From NCBI GenBank assembly GCA_903903925.1, contig CAIVAU010000115.1, positions 17,381 through 81,380 of the forward strand: a stretch of DNA of 64,000 nucleotides, given 5' to 3'. This stretch comes from an uncultured cyanobacterium (GTDB lineage: Bacteria; Cyanobacteriota; Cyanobacteriia; Cyanobacteriales; Nostocaceae). Below are positions 18,773 to 27,439 of the stretch, in pieces (within the stretch, counting starts at the first letter, position 1; each line of letters starts with the position of its first letter). The position numbers and the translations under genes were made by a program. The notes below the pieces were generated by a model. That model was not told the DNA's origin and ran no database searches. It worked only from the letters and a program-made list of their open reading frames with translations.

Positions 18773-20188
18773 ATGTCAAGGGTAAGTGAGAAGCCAAGCT
18801 CAATGGAGCAGCCAATTGAGAAACCCAAACTTTGGTGGGTTATCGCCATGCTGCCAGTAGTCATTGCTGCCGGGGTACTGACTAAAGTTAAAGTAGATCA
18901 GCTCAATAAACTAGCTGAACCTGTAGCCGCTAGACCAGTTGTGACCAGCGTTAATGCGTTGGGTCGTTTGGAACCGCGAGGTGAAGTTATTAAACTTTCT
19001 GCCCCAACAGGACTGCAAGGGACATCACGAGTTGAGCAAATGCAAGTCAGAGAGGGGGAGAGGGTCAAAAAAGGTCAACTGATTGCTATTTTGGACAGTT
19101 TCACTAGTAATCAAGCAGCCGTGGAAGAAGCAAAAGCCAAACTGCAAGAATCTCGTGGCAATTTAACAAATGTAAAAATAGGGGCACCAAGAGACATTCA
19201 AGCCCAAAAAGCGGTCATCGATCGCCTCGAAGCCCAGTTACGGGGGGAAAAGAATGCTCAGCAAGCGACTATTGCTCGACTAGAAGCCCAGTTACGAGGG
19301 GAAGCGAATGCCCAGCAAGCAACTGTTAATCGTTTAGAAGCTGAACTTAAAGGGCAAAAGAATACTTCAAGAGCAACGGTAGCCCGAACAGAAGCAGAAG
19401 CTAACAATGCCCAGGTCGATGCTCTACGCTATGAATCTTTATACAGAGAAGGAGCCATTTCTCAACAGGAACTTGATAAGAGACGCCTGAGTGCGTTAAC
19501 GACCAATCAGCAGGTTGCTGAAAGCCAAGCAACGCGATCGCAGACAATTGCAACTGTGCGAGAGCAAATTGCCGAAGCCAGGGCTAACCAGATCAAAGCT
19601 GTAGAAACTTTACAACAGCAGATTGTTGAAGCCAAGGAAACTCGAGACAAGACCATCGCCACTCTACTCAAGCAAATCGCCGAAGAAAAAGCTAAATTCA
19701 GCAGAATTTTAGAAGTCCGTCCGACTGATGTCGATATAGCACAAGCCCAAGTTGGTGATGCGATCGCACAATTGAGAAAAGCAGAAGCACAACTGAAATT
19801 GAGCTATGTCACAGCGCCCATTGCTGGAGAAATTTTAAAAATCCACACAAAGGCTGGTGAAAGCTTAAGCCCAGAGGGCATTGCCGAGATTGGACGAACC
19901 GATCAAATGATTGTGGTAGCTGAAGTACCTGAAGACGGTATTGGTAAAGTGCGTCTCGGTCAACAAGCTACGATCAGCAGTGACAATGGAGCTTTTAGCG
20001 GACAATTACAAGGAACTGTCTTTGAAATTGGCAGAAAAATTGGCAAAAAAGATGCGCTGAATACAGATCCAGCAGCAGATGTTGATGCCAGAGTTGTAGA
20101 AGTGAAAATAGGTCTTTCTCCACAAGATAGTGAACGAGTTGCAGGCTTAACTTATGCCCAAGTGGTTATCGATATATCTGAATTATGA
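18773..20188 (+). CDS. devB: DevB-like membrane fusion protein of an ABC exporter
   Basis: A 471-residue HlyD-family periplasmic adaptor. It has an N-terminal membrane segment (LWWVIAMLPVVIAAGVLTK, about 21-39), a lipoyl half-motif (NALGRLEPRGEVIKLSAP), a long coiled-coil hairpin (about 115-320), the second lipoyl half (KLSYVTAPIAGEILKIHTKAGE) and a beta-barrel end. In Anabaena, DevB links the DevC/DevA pump to TolC-like HgdD and exports heterocyst glycolipids; several dev-like paralogue sets exist per genome, so the exact substrate here is inferred only loosely. The hairpin contains three 20-residue tandem repeats. The stop overlaps the devC start by 4 bases (ATGA). An NtcA-type site lies upstream. 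Confidence 0.87.
   Translation: MSRVSEKPSSMEQPIEKPKLWWVIAMLPVVIAAGVLTKVKVDQLNKLAEPVAARPVVTSVNALGRLEPRGEVIKLSAPTGLQGTSRVEQMQVREGERVKKGQLIAILDSFTSNQAAVEEAKAKLQESRGNLTNVKIGAPRDIQAQKAVIDRLEAQLRGEKNAQQATIARLEAQLRGEANAQQATVNRLEAELKGQKNTSRATVARTEAEANNAQVDALRYESLYREGAISQQELDKRRLSALTTNQQVAESQATRSQTIATVREQIAEARANQIKAVETLQQQIVEAKETRDKTIATLLKQIAEEKAKFSRILEVRPTDVDIAQAQVGDAIAQLRKAEAQLKLSYVTAPIAGEILKIHTKAGESLSPEGIAEIGRTDQMIVVAEVPEDGIGKVRLGQQATISSDNGAFSGQLQGTVFEIGRKIGKKDALNTDPAADVDARVVEVKIGLSPQDSERVAGLTYAQVVIDISEL
19206..19385 (+). repeat. 60-bp tandem repeat (x3) in the coiled-coil of devB
   Basis: Three consecutive 20-residue units of the form RLEAQLRGEKNAQQATIA, the third more diverged. They lengthen the alpha-helical hairpin by whole coiled-coil turns. 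Confidence 0.75.
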
Positions 20189-21333
20189 AAATACCTCTAG
20201 CATGGCTACAATTGAAGCGAGAGACAACTCGACTAGCTGTAGCGCTGGCGGGAATTGCTTTTGCTGATATTTTGATGTTTATGCAGATTGGTTTCCAGGA
20301 CTCTCTGTATTTCAGTAACGTACGATTACATACTAGCTTGCAGGGTGACATTGTTCTCATTAACCGTCAATCTAGCGCTTTATTGTTAATGAAAAGCTTT
20401 TCTCAACGACGGTTGTATAAAGCTTTAGATGTACCGGCAGTGGCATCTGTACAATATCTATATACAGACTATGCTAGCTGGAAAAATCCTGTCACTGGTG
20501 GTTATCGTAATATCCTAGTTATTGGTATAAACCCAGAATTTAACCCATTTAACTTACCTGGTACTCAGGAAAATCTAGATAAAATTAAACAGCCTAATGT
20601 CGTTTTATTTGATAGATCTTCTAGAAAGGAATACGGCCCAATTGCTACGGATTTTGAGCAAGGTAAGGCTGTAGTAGCGGAAGTAAGAAGACGGCGAATT
20701 AAAGTGGGAGGGCTATTTACTTTAGGTGCATCATTTGGGGCAGATGGTAATATAATTACAAGTGACATCACTTTTCTGCGGATATTTAATACCCGCCAGC
20801 GAGGATTAATTGACATTGGATTGATTAAATTAAAACCAGGCGCAGACGCGACTGTTGTTGCTCAAATATTAAAGAAGTATTTGCCTCCAGATATCAAGGT
20901 ATTGACTAAGCAAGAATATATTGACTTTGAGCGAGATTTCTGGGCAAGCAGTACAGCGATTGGATTTATTTTTACGTTAGGCACAATCATGGGTTTTATT
21001 GTGGGAACCGTGATTGTTTATCAAATTCTTTATACTGAAGTTGCGGATCATTTGGCTGAATATGCAACTCTAAAAGCAATCGGCTATACACAAAATTACT
21101 TGTTATTTGTTATCCTTCAAGAAGCTTTGATTTTAGCATTTTTAGGATATATACCAGGATTGGCTTTTTCTGTTTTTTTGTACCAAACGGCGAGAACAGC
21201 CACACTATTACCAGTTTTCATGAGTCTAGGACGCATCATCATGGTACTAATTTTGACGATAGTCATGTGCTTTATTTCTGGTGCAATTGCTGTGCGTAAG
21301 TTGCGTGCTGCCGATCCAGCGGATATCTTTTAA
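20185..21333 (+). CDS. devC: DevC-like ABC exporter permease
   Basis: The 382 residues have the MacB/FtsX-type layout: one membrane helix near the N-terminus (TRLAVALAGIAFADILMFMQIGF, about 14-36), a large periplasmic domain (to about 255), then three C-terminal helices (about 258-283, 305-335, 348-370). The opening (IPLAWLQLKRETTRLAVALA) and the end (GAIAVRKLRAADPADIF) are typical of the cyanobacterial DevC family. It begins inside the devB stop, so the two are translationally coupled. Together with DevB and the DevA ATPase it should form the inner-membrane part of an efflux pump. Confidence 0.88.
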   Translation: MKIPLAWLQLKRETTRLAVALAGIAFADILMFMQIGFQDSLYFSNVRLHTSLQGDIVLINRQSSALLLMKSFSQRRLYKALDVPAVASVQYLYTDYASWKNPVTGGYRNILVIGINPEFNPFNLPGTQENLDKIKQPNVVLFDRSSRKEYGPIATDFEQGKAVVAEVRRRRIKVGGLFTLGASFGADGNIITSDITFLRIFNTRQRGLIDIGLIKLKPGADATVVAQILKKYLPPDIKVLTKQEYIDFERDFWASSTAIGFIFTLGTIMGFIVGTVIVYQILYTEVADHLAEYATLKAIGYTQNYLLFVILQEALILAFLGYIPGLAFSVFLYQTARTATLLPVFMSLGRIIMVLILTIVMCFISGAIAVRKLRAADPADIF

Positions 21334-21420
21334 GTAAAGTGAGGAGTTAGAAGTAATAAATTCAAATCCAGTAAATTTTACAACTTTTATAGAGACGCGA
21401 TCAACCCTGTTCTCTATAAA

Positions 21421-21469
21421 TCCTAACTCCTAACTCCTAACTCCTAACTCCTAACTTCTCACTCCTAAC
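21421..21469. repeat. Heptamer repeat (TCCTAAC)x7 between devC and devA
   Basis: Seven contiguous 7-bp units, five of them perfect, ending 3 bases before the devA start. The repeat fills much of the 139-bp gap that separates devA from devC and may have displaced the original leader. Confidence 0.9.
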
Positions 21470-21472
21470 TTT

Positions 21473-22192
21473 ATGATGATGAACCAAGAACCTGTTATTG
21501 CTATCCAGCATCTTAACCATTACTATGGGAAAGGGGCACTAAAAAAACAAATTTTATTTGATATTAATTTGGAAATTTATCCAGGAGAAATTGTTATTAT
21601 GACTGGACCATCAGGTTCAGGTAAAACAACATTACTAAGCTTGATTGGTGGGTTGCGATCTGTACAAGAGGGAAGTCTGAAATTTTTAGGTAAAGAATTA
21701 TTTAGAGCCAGCCAGACCAAACTGGTGAACACCCGGCGCAAGATTGGTTATATTTTCCAAGCGCACAACTTATTAGAGTTCTTAAATGCTAGGCAAAATG
21801 TGCAAATGGCTGTGGAATTAAATGAGCATATTTCTCCACAGGAAGCACTGTTAAAAGCAGAAGCTATGCTGAAGGCAGTTGGTTTAGGGGATAAGGTTAA
21901 TCAATATCCAGAGAATCTTTCTGGTGGACAAAAACAAAGGATAGCGATCGCCCGCGCCTTGGTAAATAATCCGCCACTGGTACTAGCAGATGAACCCACA
22001 GCAGCTTTGGACAAACACTCAGGACGGGCTGTCGTTGAATTGATGCAACGTCTTGCCAGAGATCAGGGAACCTCTATTTTATTGGTGACTCACGACAACC
22101 GGATTTTGGACATAGCTGATCGCATTGTGGAGATGGAGGATGGTCTTTTAGCTCGTGATTCCCAAAGCGAAGTTACAGCAGATTGCAAGTAA
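21473..22192 (+). CDS. devA: DevA-like ABC exporter ATPase
   Basis: The 239-residue ATP-binding subunit has Walker A GPSGSGKTTLL (about residues 45-55), Q-loop in YIFQAHNLLEFL, signature LSGGQKQRIAIARAL, Walker B LVLADEPTAALD and the switch histidine in VTHD. This is the MacB/LolD-like class matching the DevA family. It energises the DevC permease. Three ATG codons in a row begin the frame; the first is used here. The upstream space is heptamer repeat without a good ribosome-binding site, so the level of devA translation relative to devBC is uncertain. It ends 2 bp from the convergent next gene. Confidence 0.9.
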   Translation: MMMNQEPVIAIQHLNHYYGKGALKKQILFDINLEIYPGEIVIMTGPSGSGKTTLLSLIGGLRSVQEGSLKFLGKELFRASQTKLVNTRRKIGYIFQAHNLLEFLNARQNVQMAVELNEHISPQEALLKAEAMLKAVGLGDKVNQYPENLSGGQKQRIAIARALVNNPPLVLADEPTAALDKHSGRAVVELMQRLARDQGTSILLVTHDNRILDIADRIVEMEDGLLARDSQSEVTADCK

Positions 22193-22194
22193 GG

Positions 22195-22977
22195 TTAAGT
22201 TGGTGGTGTCATAGCGTTGGATTGGCGATTGGTACGGAAAGTAACATTCACACCGTCGTTTGATTGTTCTAGCACTAACAAGGGGGTAGGCTTAGCCTTT
22301 TGATCCCAATGCATACGGGCAATTCGACCTTGAATTGTCGGTTGCCAAGTGTCCTCATCGCCTGAGGGACTAAGGTAAGTTTCAATACACTCAATAATTT
22401 GGCTAATAGTGGCAGAGGTTGCTTGCGTTGGTAACTTCATTAACCGGATTTGAATGCGAAACAACACTCGCTTACTCGTGTTTGGTGGAGTGCCAGTCTC
22501 ATACTCGACATCAAAAGTTTCATCTACCTGCCGTGCGGTTTGACTGGCAATGCCTACGAATCCTTGTTGGGATTGATTTGGACGCAGTGCTTGCGAAATT
22601 TTATCTTTGATTATGATTTTAGCTTGATTAATAATTGCAAAATGAAAGACTTCCTCAGACATCCGCATTCGCAGATAATCGAGGTTAAATTCCCGTGAGT
22701 TAATTAAGTCGGGATTTGTTTCCATTTTGCGAATTGTCTCTAGGGCTAGTTTCAACTTTTTCTCTAGTTCTCGCGCCCGAAATTTTTCAAACTTGACTTT
22801 TTTCTCTAGCTTTGTCATTTGAAATTTGCCATACACAATCAAAACAATCACCACTACAGCTAGTCCTCCAGAGGTAGCGAACAAAAATGGAGGTGCTTGC
22901 GACGCGGGCGATGGTACCGGCTGGGATAACCTCCTCTGGGCTTGGGCAACAAACATTGACGTTGGCATAGTTAGCAA
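22195..22977 (-). CDS. Membrane-anchored coiled-coil protein, unknown
   Basis: The 260 residues begin with a signal-like stretch (MLTMPTSMFVAQAQ) and a Pro/Ser-rich linker. One membrane helix follows (FATSGGLAVVVIVLIVYGKF, about 33-52), then a basic coiled coil (MTKLEKKVKFEKFRARELEKK, about 54-85), then an alpha/beta domain of about 160 residues containing VLFRIQIRLMKLP and TISQIIECIETYLSP. I recognise it only as a type of protein found in cyanobacteria, without known function. Start choice is uncertain because MLTMPTSM offers three methionines. Convergent with devA. Confidence 0.7.
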   Translation of the reverse strand: MLTMPTSMFVAQAQRRLSQPVPSPASQAPPFLFATSGGLAVVVIVLIVYGKFQMTKLEKKVKFEKFRARELEKKLKLALETIRKMETNPDLINSREFNLDYLRMRMSEEVFHFAIINQAKIIIKDKISQALRPNQSQQGFVGIASQTARQVDETFDVEYETGTPPNTSKRVLFRIQIRLMKLPTQATSATISQIIECIETYLSPSGDEDTWQPTIQGRIARMHWDQKAKPTPLLVLEQSNDGVNVTFRTNRQSNAMTPPT

Positions 22978-23225
22978 ACAAAAAAAACTTGACTCCTAAT
23001 TTTTAGGATGCCCAAATTTTGACTTAATCTTGTGGTGATGTTATTCTTCTTATAAAAAAAATACATTAATTTTTTACCCATTCTGACTCCTGACTCCTTT
23101 ATTCATAATCAGCGATCAAAATTAAGAGAAAACTCGGAAGCTGAAGTCACTAAACGGCAGTTACATTACAAGGATTGCTGTATCACATTTTTCAGCAGGA
23201 CTCCGAACGCTTGCCATGATAAAGC

Positions 23226-25475
23226 TTGCCTCAAGCATCTTCCATCTCACTTATGTACTTGCAAAATCATCCAGAATTTCGACTGTTTTTGGAACATACA
23301 CCCAGTGCGGTTGCGATGTTTGATCGCGACATGCGCTACATAGCAGCCAGTCGCAGGTGGTTGACAGACTATGATCTAACGCGGCAAAGCAGTGTGATTG
23401 GTCTGTGCCATTACGAAGTGTTTCCTGAAACAGCTGACAAATGGAAGGCGATTCACCAACGCTGTTTAGCCGGTGCTGTGGAGATTTGTGAAGCTGATAG
23501 TTTTATTCGAGTCGATGGTTCGGTTGAGTGGATGAAATGGAAGAGCAGTCCTTGGTACAACCATAACGGTGAGATTGGGGGTGTTGTGTTTTTTAGTGAG
23601 GTGATTACAGAACTCAAGGGTACTGAGGAAACATTAAAGATAAGTAAGGAGAGCTTCCAAAAGCTTGTTGCTAATGTCCCAGGAATGATTTATCAATTTA
23701 TAATGTATTCTGATGGCACTCAAAGTTTTTCCTATGTCAGTCCTGGTTGTCGTGAATTGTTTGAACTAGAACCAGAGGAAATTCAGTCAAATATTGATAC
23801 GATCTTTAACTTAATCCATCCAGATGACTACAGCGATTTTAAGCAGTCGATTCTAATTTCAGCCAACAGTTTAGAACCCCTCAACCAGCAAAATCGCATC
23901 ATCACCCCTTCCGGTCGGCTGAAGTGGGTGCAAGCGCAATCCCGACCAGAACAGCAAGCCAATGGTGATATTGTCTGGGATGGTGTGGTGATGGATATTA
24001 CTGATCGTAAGCAAGCAGATGAAGAACGGCGAGAATCAGAAGTGCTGTATCGAGAACTAGCACAGCGGGAACAACTGCTGAACAGACTTGCTAGTCAAAT
24101 TCGTAATTCCCTTGATTTAGATACAGTTGTGGAAACGGCAATCAAGGAAATTCAGCAATTATTGCAGATTGATTGCTGTAGCTTCTGTTGGTATAAACCA
24201 GATGCGAATCCACCCACTTGGGAAGCAATCAAAGAAGCAAAAAATCCGGAGATGCCCAGTCTCCTTGGTTGCTACCCTGCTACTGTGGTTGGCCCAGTGA
24301 CTGAGCAACTTTTAAAGCAAGAAATTATTCGTATAGATTGTGTAGCAAATTTTGCCGAGCCAATTCATCGTCACTTGTTGGAATCTTTAGGATACCAATC
24401 GGAAATTGCGCTGCCGATTAAGACTCTTTCTGGAGACATGGGTGTGATTGTCTGTGGTCATTGTACTAACCTCCGTCCCTGGACTGACCGTGAAGTGGAA
24501 TTGTTGCAAGCAGTGGTTGATCAGCTGGCGATCGCCATTAACCAAGCTGAACTCTATGCCCAAACTCACCAAGCTGCAATCACTGCCCAAAAACAGGCAC
24601 AACAACTCGAACAAGCCCTAGAAGAACTCAAGAGAACACAAACCCAGTTAGTGCAGAGTGAAAAAATGTCTAGCCTGGGACAGCTTGTTGCTGGTGTAGC
24701 CCATGAAATTAACAACCCTGTTAACTTTATTTACGGTAACTTAGCTCATGCCAGTGGATACACTCAAGATATACTCGGCTTACTAGAACTTTATCAGCAA
24801 GCATACCCCCAACCGACACCAGAAATTAGAGAAGAAATTGAAGCCATAGATTTGGATTTTTTAGTTTCAGACTTACCAAAACTACTGTCTTCCATGAAGG
24901 TGGGATCTGATCGCATCCGGGCAATTGTTCGGTCGTTGCGAAACTTCTCCCGTCATGACGAAGCCGAGATGAAGGAAGTAGATATTCATGAGGGTATAGA
25001 TAGTACACTTATGATTCTGCAAAATCGCCTGAAAGCGAAACCGAATTGTCCGCAAATTGAAGTGATCAAAAACTATGGTAACTTACCACTCGTGGATTGC
25101 TACGCAGGACAGCTTAACCAAGTCTTTATGAATTTACTTGTTAATGCTATTGATGCTCTTGAACAGAGATGGGAGAGTGGTACGGGCGGGTTTACCTCGC
25201 CCCAAATTACAATTTTCACTCACGTTTTAGAAAATAATCAAATTGCTATTCGCATTGCTGATAATGGCCCAGGAATGACACCAAAAGTCAAAAAACGCTT
25301 ATTTGACCCTTTCTTTACAACTAAACCTGTTGGTGTTGGTACGGGTTTGGGTTTATCTATTAGTTATCAAATTGTTGTTGAAAAACACAACGGTCTACTA
25401 TATTGCTTTAGCGAAGTGGGGCAAGGTACAGAATTTATTATTGAGATTCCTGTTTGTCAGAAGTTAGAGCATTAA
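23226..25475 (+). CDS. PAS-PAS-GAF sensor histidine kinase
   Basis: A sensor kinase of about 749 residues. It has two PAS/PAC regions (about 15-130, with TPSAVAMFDRDMRYIAASRRW; and about 140-262, with IMYSDGTQSFSYVSPGC) and a GAF domain (about 285-440). A coiled-coil linker leads into the phosphoacceptor box GQLVAGVAHEINNPVNFIYG (about 485), and the ATPase has ADNGPGMTPKVKKRLFDPFF and GTGLGLSISYQIV. It lacks transmembrane segments and a receiver, so an unlinked response regulator is expected. The longest frame starts with TTG at 23226; the ATG at 23253 (MYLQNHPEFR) is as likely, and neither has a good ribosome-binding site. Confidence 0.9.
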   Translation: MPQASSISLMYLQNHPEFRLFLEHTPSAVAMFDRDMRYIAASRRWLTDYDLTRQSSVIGLCHYEVFPETADKWKAIHQRCLAGAVEICEADSFIRVDGSVEWMKWKSSPWYNHNGEIGGVVFFSEVITELKGTEETLKISKESFQKLVANVPGMIYQFIMYSDGTQSFSYVSPGCRELFELEPEEIQSNIDTIFNLIHPDDYSDFKQSILISANSLEPLNQQNRIITPSGRLKWVQAQSRPEQQANGDIVWDGVVMDITDRKQADEERRESEVLYRELAQREQLLNRLASQIRNSLDLDTVVETAIKEIQQLLQIDCCSFCWYKPDANPPTWEAIKEAKNPEMPSLLGCYPATVVGPVTEQLLKQEIIRIDCVANFAEPIHRHLLESLGYQSEIALPIKTLSGDMGVIVCGHCTNLRPWTDREVELLQAVVDQLAIAINQAELYAQTHQAAITAQKQAQQLEQALEELKRTQTQLVQSEKMSSLGQLVAGVAHEINNPVNFIYGNLAHASGYTQDILGLLELYQQAYPQPTPEIREEIEAIDLDFLVSDLPKLLSSMKVGSDRIRAIVRSLRNFSRHDEAEMKEVDIHEGIDSTLMILQNRLKAKPNCPQIEVIKNYGNLPLVDCYAGQLNQVFMNLLVNAIDALEQRWESGTGGFTSPQITIFTHVLENNQIAIRIADNGPGMTPKVKKRLFDPFFTTKPVGVGTGLGLSISYQIVVEKHNGLLYCFSEVGQGTEFIIEIPVCQKLEH

Positions 25476-25480
25476 AGAAG

Positions 25481-25508
25481 AAGTCAGGAGTCAGGAGTCA
25501 GGAGTCAG
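25481..25508. repeat. Heptamer repeat (GAGTCAG)x4
   Basis: AAGTCAG followed by three GAGTCAG units, just after the sensor kinase stop. Confidence 0.85.
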
Positions 25509-25568
25509 ATATATCAAATTTACAGCGGATGAAGTGACATTACATTAGCCGTTGCCAAGAACATTGTA

Positions 25569-25784
25569 CTAAAGATGAAATTTTTCTTGAAGGCGTTGAG
25601 TAATTAATTCAATTTGTTGATCAGGGGTTAAGGTATCTAATTCATCAACACCAATGAGCACTTGTTTAGGATGTTGCTGTTTGCGATCTAAATAGGCATA
25701 AAAAGCTTCTTTATTGTCTTTATGTTCAAGAAGGTATTGTTTAAGTTCTTGATCGCTCATGTTAGTATAATTAACGGGGTTCAT
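25569..25784 (-). CDS. DUF6887 family small protein
   Basis: The 71-residue acidic protein has MSDQELKQYLLEHKDNKEAFYAYLDR, the hallmark of a small cyanobacterial family (DUF6887), followed by LDTLTPDQQIELITQRLQEK. Its ATG overlaps the stop of the upstream gene by one base (TAATG), so the two are co-translated. Families of this pair occur in many copies per cyanobacterial genome, which is reminiscent of toxin-antitoxin modules, but no activity is known to me. Confidence 0.75.
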   Translation of the reverse strand: MNPVNYTNMSDQELKQYLLEHKDNKEAFYAYLDRKQQHPKQVLIGVDELDTLTPDQQIELITQRLQEKFHL

Positions 25785-25984
25785 TAAAATACTTCTCCTT
25801 CAGGGGTAATAACAATTTCAATATTTTCTTCATGTCCTGCTAAGATAAATAAGTTCAGGTTTCGTTCGTCCAGACGAATAATATGAATCGGTTGGAACAT
25901 CACATTAGTCAATGTATAACTTAGCAGGTATAAGCGTTTGAGTTGTGCTAAGGTGGGTTCATTCATTTCATTATTATAGAACAC
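25784..25984 (-). CDS. DUF6888 family small protein
   Basis: The 66 residues include TLAQLKRLYLLSYTLTNVMF, QPIHIIRLDERNLNLFILAG and ENIEIVITPEGEVF, matching the family (DUF6888) that is regularly found just upstream of DUF6887 proteins. Met7 (MNEPTLAQ) is a reasonable alternative start. It is the first gene of a two-gene unit; function unknown. Confidence 0.75.
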   Translation of the reverse strand: MFYNNEMNEPTLAQLKRLYLLSYTLTNVMFQPIHIIRLDERNLNLFILAGHEENIEIVITPEGEVF

Positions 25985-26191
25985 TTAATGTTCTTGACTG
26001 TCGGCGATATCAGTTCGTGAACCGATCAAACCTTCGCTTTGCCAGTATGCGACTAATTCTTCTCCAGTTTTTGGCGGATTTTCTAAAACTTGTCTCGTAG
26101 AGAGGATACGTAAAATATATTCCGAGAGGGGTAGGTTTAGCTGAGAAGCTTCGGTACTAAGTTCGCTTTCTAACTCTGGTGGTAAATTTAA
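25985..26191 (-). pseudogene. Antitoxin-like (ribbon-helix-helix type) fragment
   Basis: A frame of 68 codons with protein-like sequence: LNLPPELESELSTEASQLNL, then PLSEYILRILSTRQ, then KTGEELVAYWQSEGLIGSRT and SQEH before TAA. This is the pattern of small cyanobacterial antitoxin/CopG-like proteins. It runs in frame straight after the ychF stop and has no ATG, GTG or usable TTG at its 5' end, and the usual basic tail after SQEH is missing. It therefore looks truncated at both ends, probably by recombination into the ychF 3' flank. Confidence 0.65.
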
Positions 26192-27283
26192 CTACACGTT
26201 AAATCGGAACAGAAGTACATCGCCTTCATCCACAATGTAATCTTTTCCTTCACTACGAACTAACCCTTTTTCCTTTGCAGCATTCATCGCACCAGTTGTC
26301 ACTAAATCATCATAAGCAACAGTTTCCGCACGAATGAATCCTCGTTCAAAGTCACTGTGAATGACACCTGCTGCTTGGGGTGCTGTCATTCCAGCATGAA
26401 TCGTCCAAGCGCGAGTTTCTTTGGGTCCAGTTGTGAAATAGGTTCGCAAACCTAACAGCTTATAAGTAGCGCGAATCAAAGATTTCAAACCGCCTTCTTC
26501 TACACCTAAAGATGCGAGGAAATCTGCTCTATCTTCATCTGGTAATTCAACTAATTCTGATTCTACTTGTGCCGACACAATAACAACCTGTGCATTTTCA
26601 ACAGTTGCAAGTTGCCGCACTTTTTCGACGTATTCATTACCTTTTGCCAAGTCATCTTCAGACACATTGGCAGCGTAAATAATCGGTTTAGCTGTGAGTA
26701 GTTCCAGTCCTTTAATTGTCTCAGCTTCTTCTTCAGTCAAGCTCACCTGTCGTACTGATTTACCCTCATTAAGGACAGCAGCTAACTTTTCTAACAAAGC
26801 CATTTCTACCTGACCTTCTTTGCTAGTACGAGCTTGTTTGCGGGTGCGCTCAATTCGCCGCTCAATTTGAGCCAAATCAGATAAACCAAGTTCCAAATTA
26901 ATAATTTCAATATCCCTCAGTGGATCAACCGACCCAGCAACGTGGATAATATCGTCATTCTCAAAACAACGTACCACATGCACGATCGCATCAACTTCCC
27001 GGATGTGGGACAAAAACTTATTACCTAGTCCTTCACCTTGACTAGCACCTTTGACTAAACCGGCAATATCTACAAACTCAACACGTGCTGGGATAGTTTC
27101 TGCCGAACCGGAAATCTTAGCCAAAACATTTAACCGCTCATCTGGCACAGAAACAATACCAACATTCGGTTCTATCGTACAAAAAGGGAAGTTAGCAGCT
27201 TCAGCTTTAGCGTTAGCAACTAAGGCATTAAATAAAGTAGATTTTCCAACGTTGGGGAGTCCAACAATTCCAGCTCGCAGCAT
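26192..27283 (-). CDS. ychF: Redox-regulated ribosome-binding ATPase YchF
   Basis: A 363-residue Obg-family P-loop protein of the usual length. P-loop [15 protein letters not shown] is at residues 8-22, followed by [20 protein letters not shown] (G3 region), then NVSEDDL in place of NKxD (the ATP-preferring change typical of YchF). The C-terminal TGS-like domain has [18 protein letters not shown] and ends [17 protein letters not shown]. YchF binds ribosomes and affects translation and oxidative-stress responses in bacteria. It is divergent from the decarboxylase gene. The ATG start gives the family's standard N-terminus. Confidence 0.96.
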   Translation of the reverse strand: MLRAGIVGLPNVGKSTLFNALVANAKAEAANFPFCTIEPNVGIVSVPDERLNVLAKISGSAETIPARVEFVDIAGLVKGASQGEGLGNKFLSHIREVDAIVHVVRCFENDDIIHVAGSVDPLRDIEIINLELGLSDLAQIERRIERTRKQARTSKEGQVEMALLEKLAAVLNEGKSVRQVSLTEEEAETIKGLELLTAKPIIYAANVSEDDLAKGNEYVEKVRQLATVENAQVVIVSAQVESELVELPDEDRADFLASLGVEEGGLKSLIRATYKLLGLRTYFTTGPKETRAWTIHAGMTAPQAAGVIHSDFERGFIRAETVAYDDLVTTGAMNAAKEKGLVRSEGKDYIVDEGDVLLFRFNV

Positions 27284-27439
27284 TTTATACTTTAAATTTT
27301 CACTTAAGGTTTACATTAAACTTATTCGATGTCACCAAGCCGAATCACAACCAACACCACCTACACCCCCCAAACCGCTATACCCAAAAACCTAATCCTA
27401 CCATAAATACACAAGACATTCCTCCCCATCTGCGGTTAA

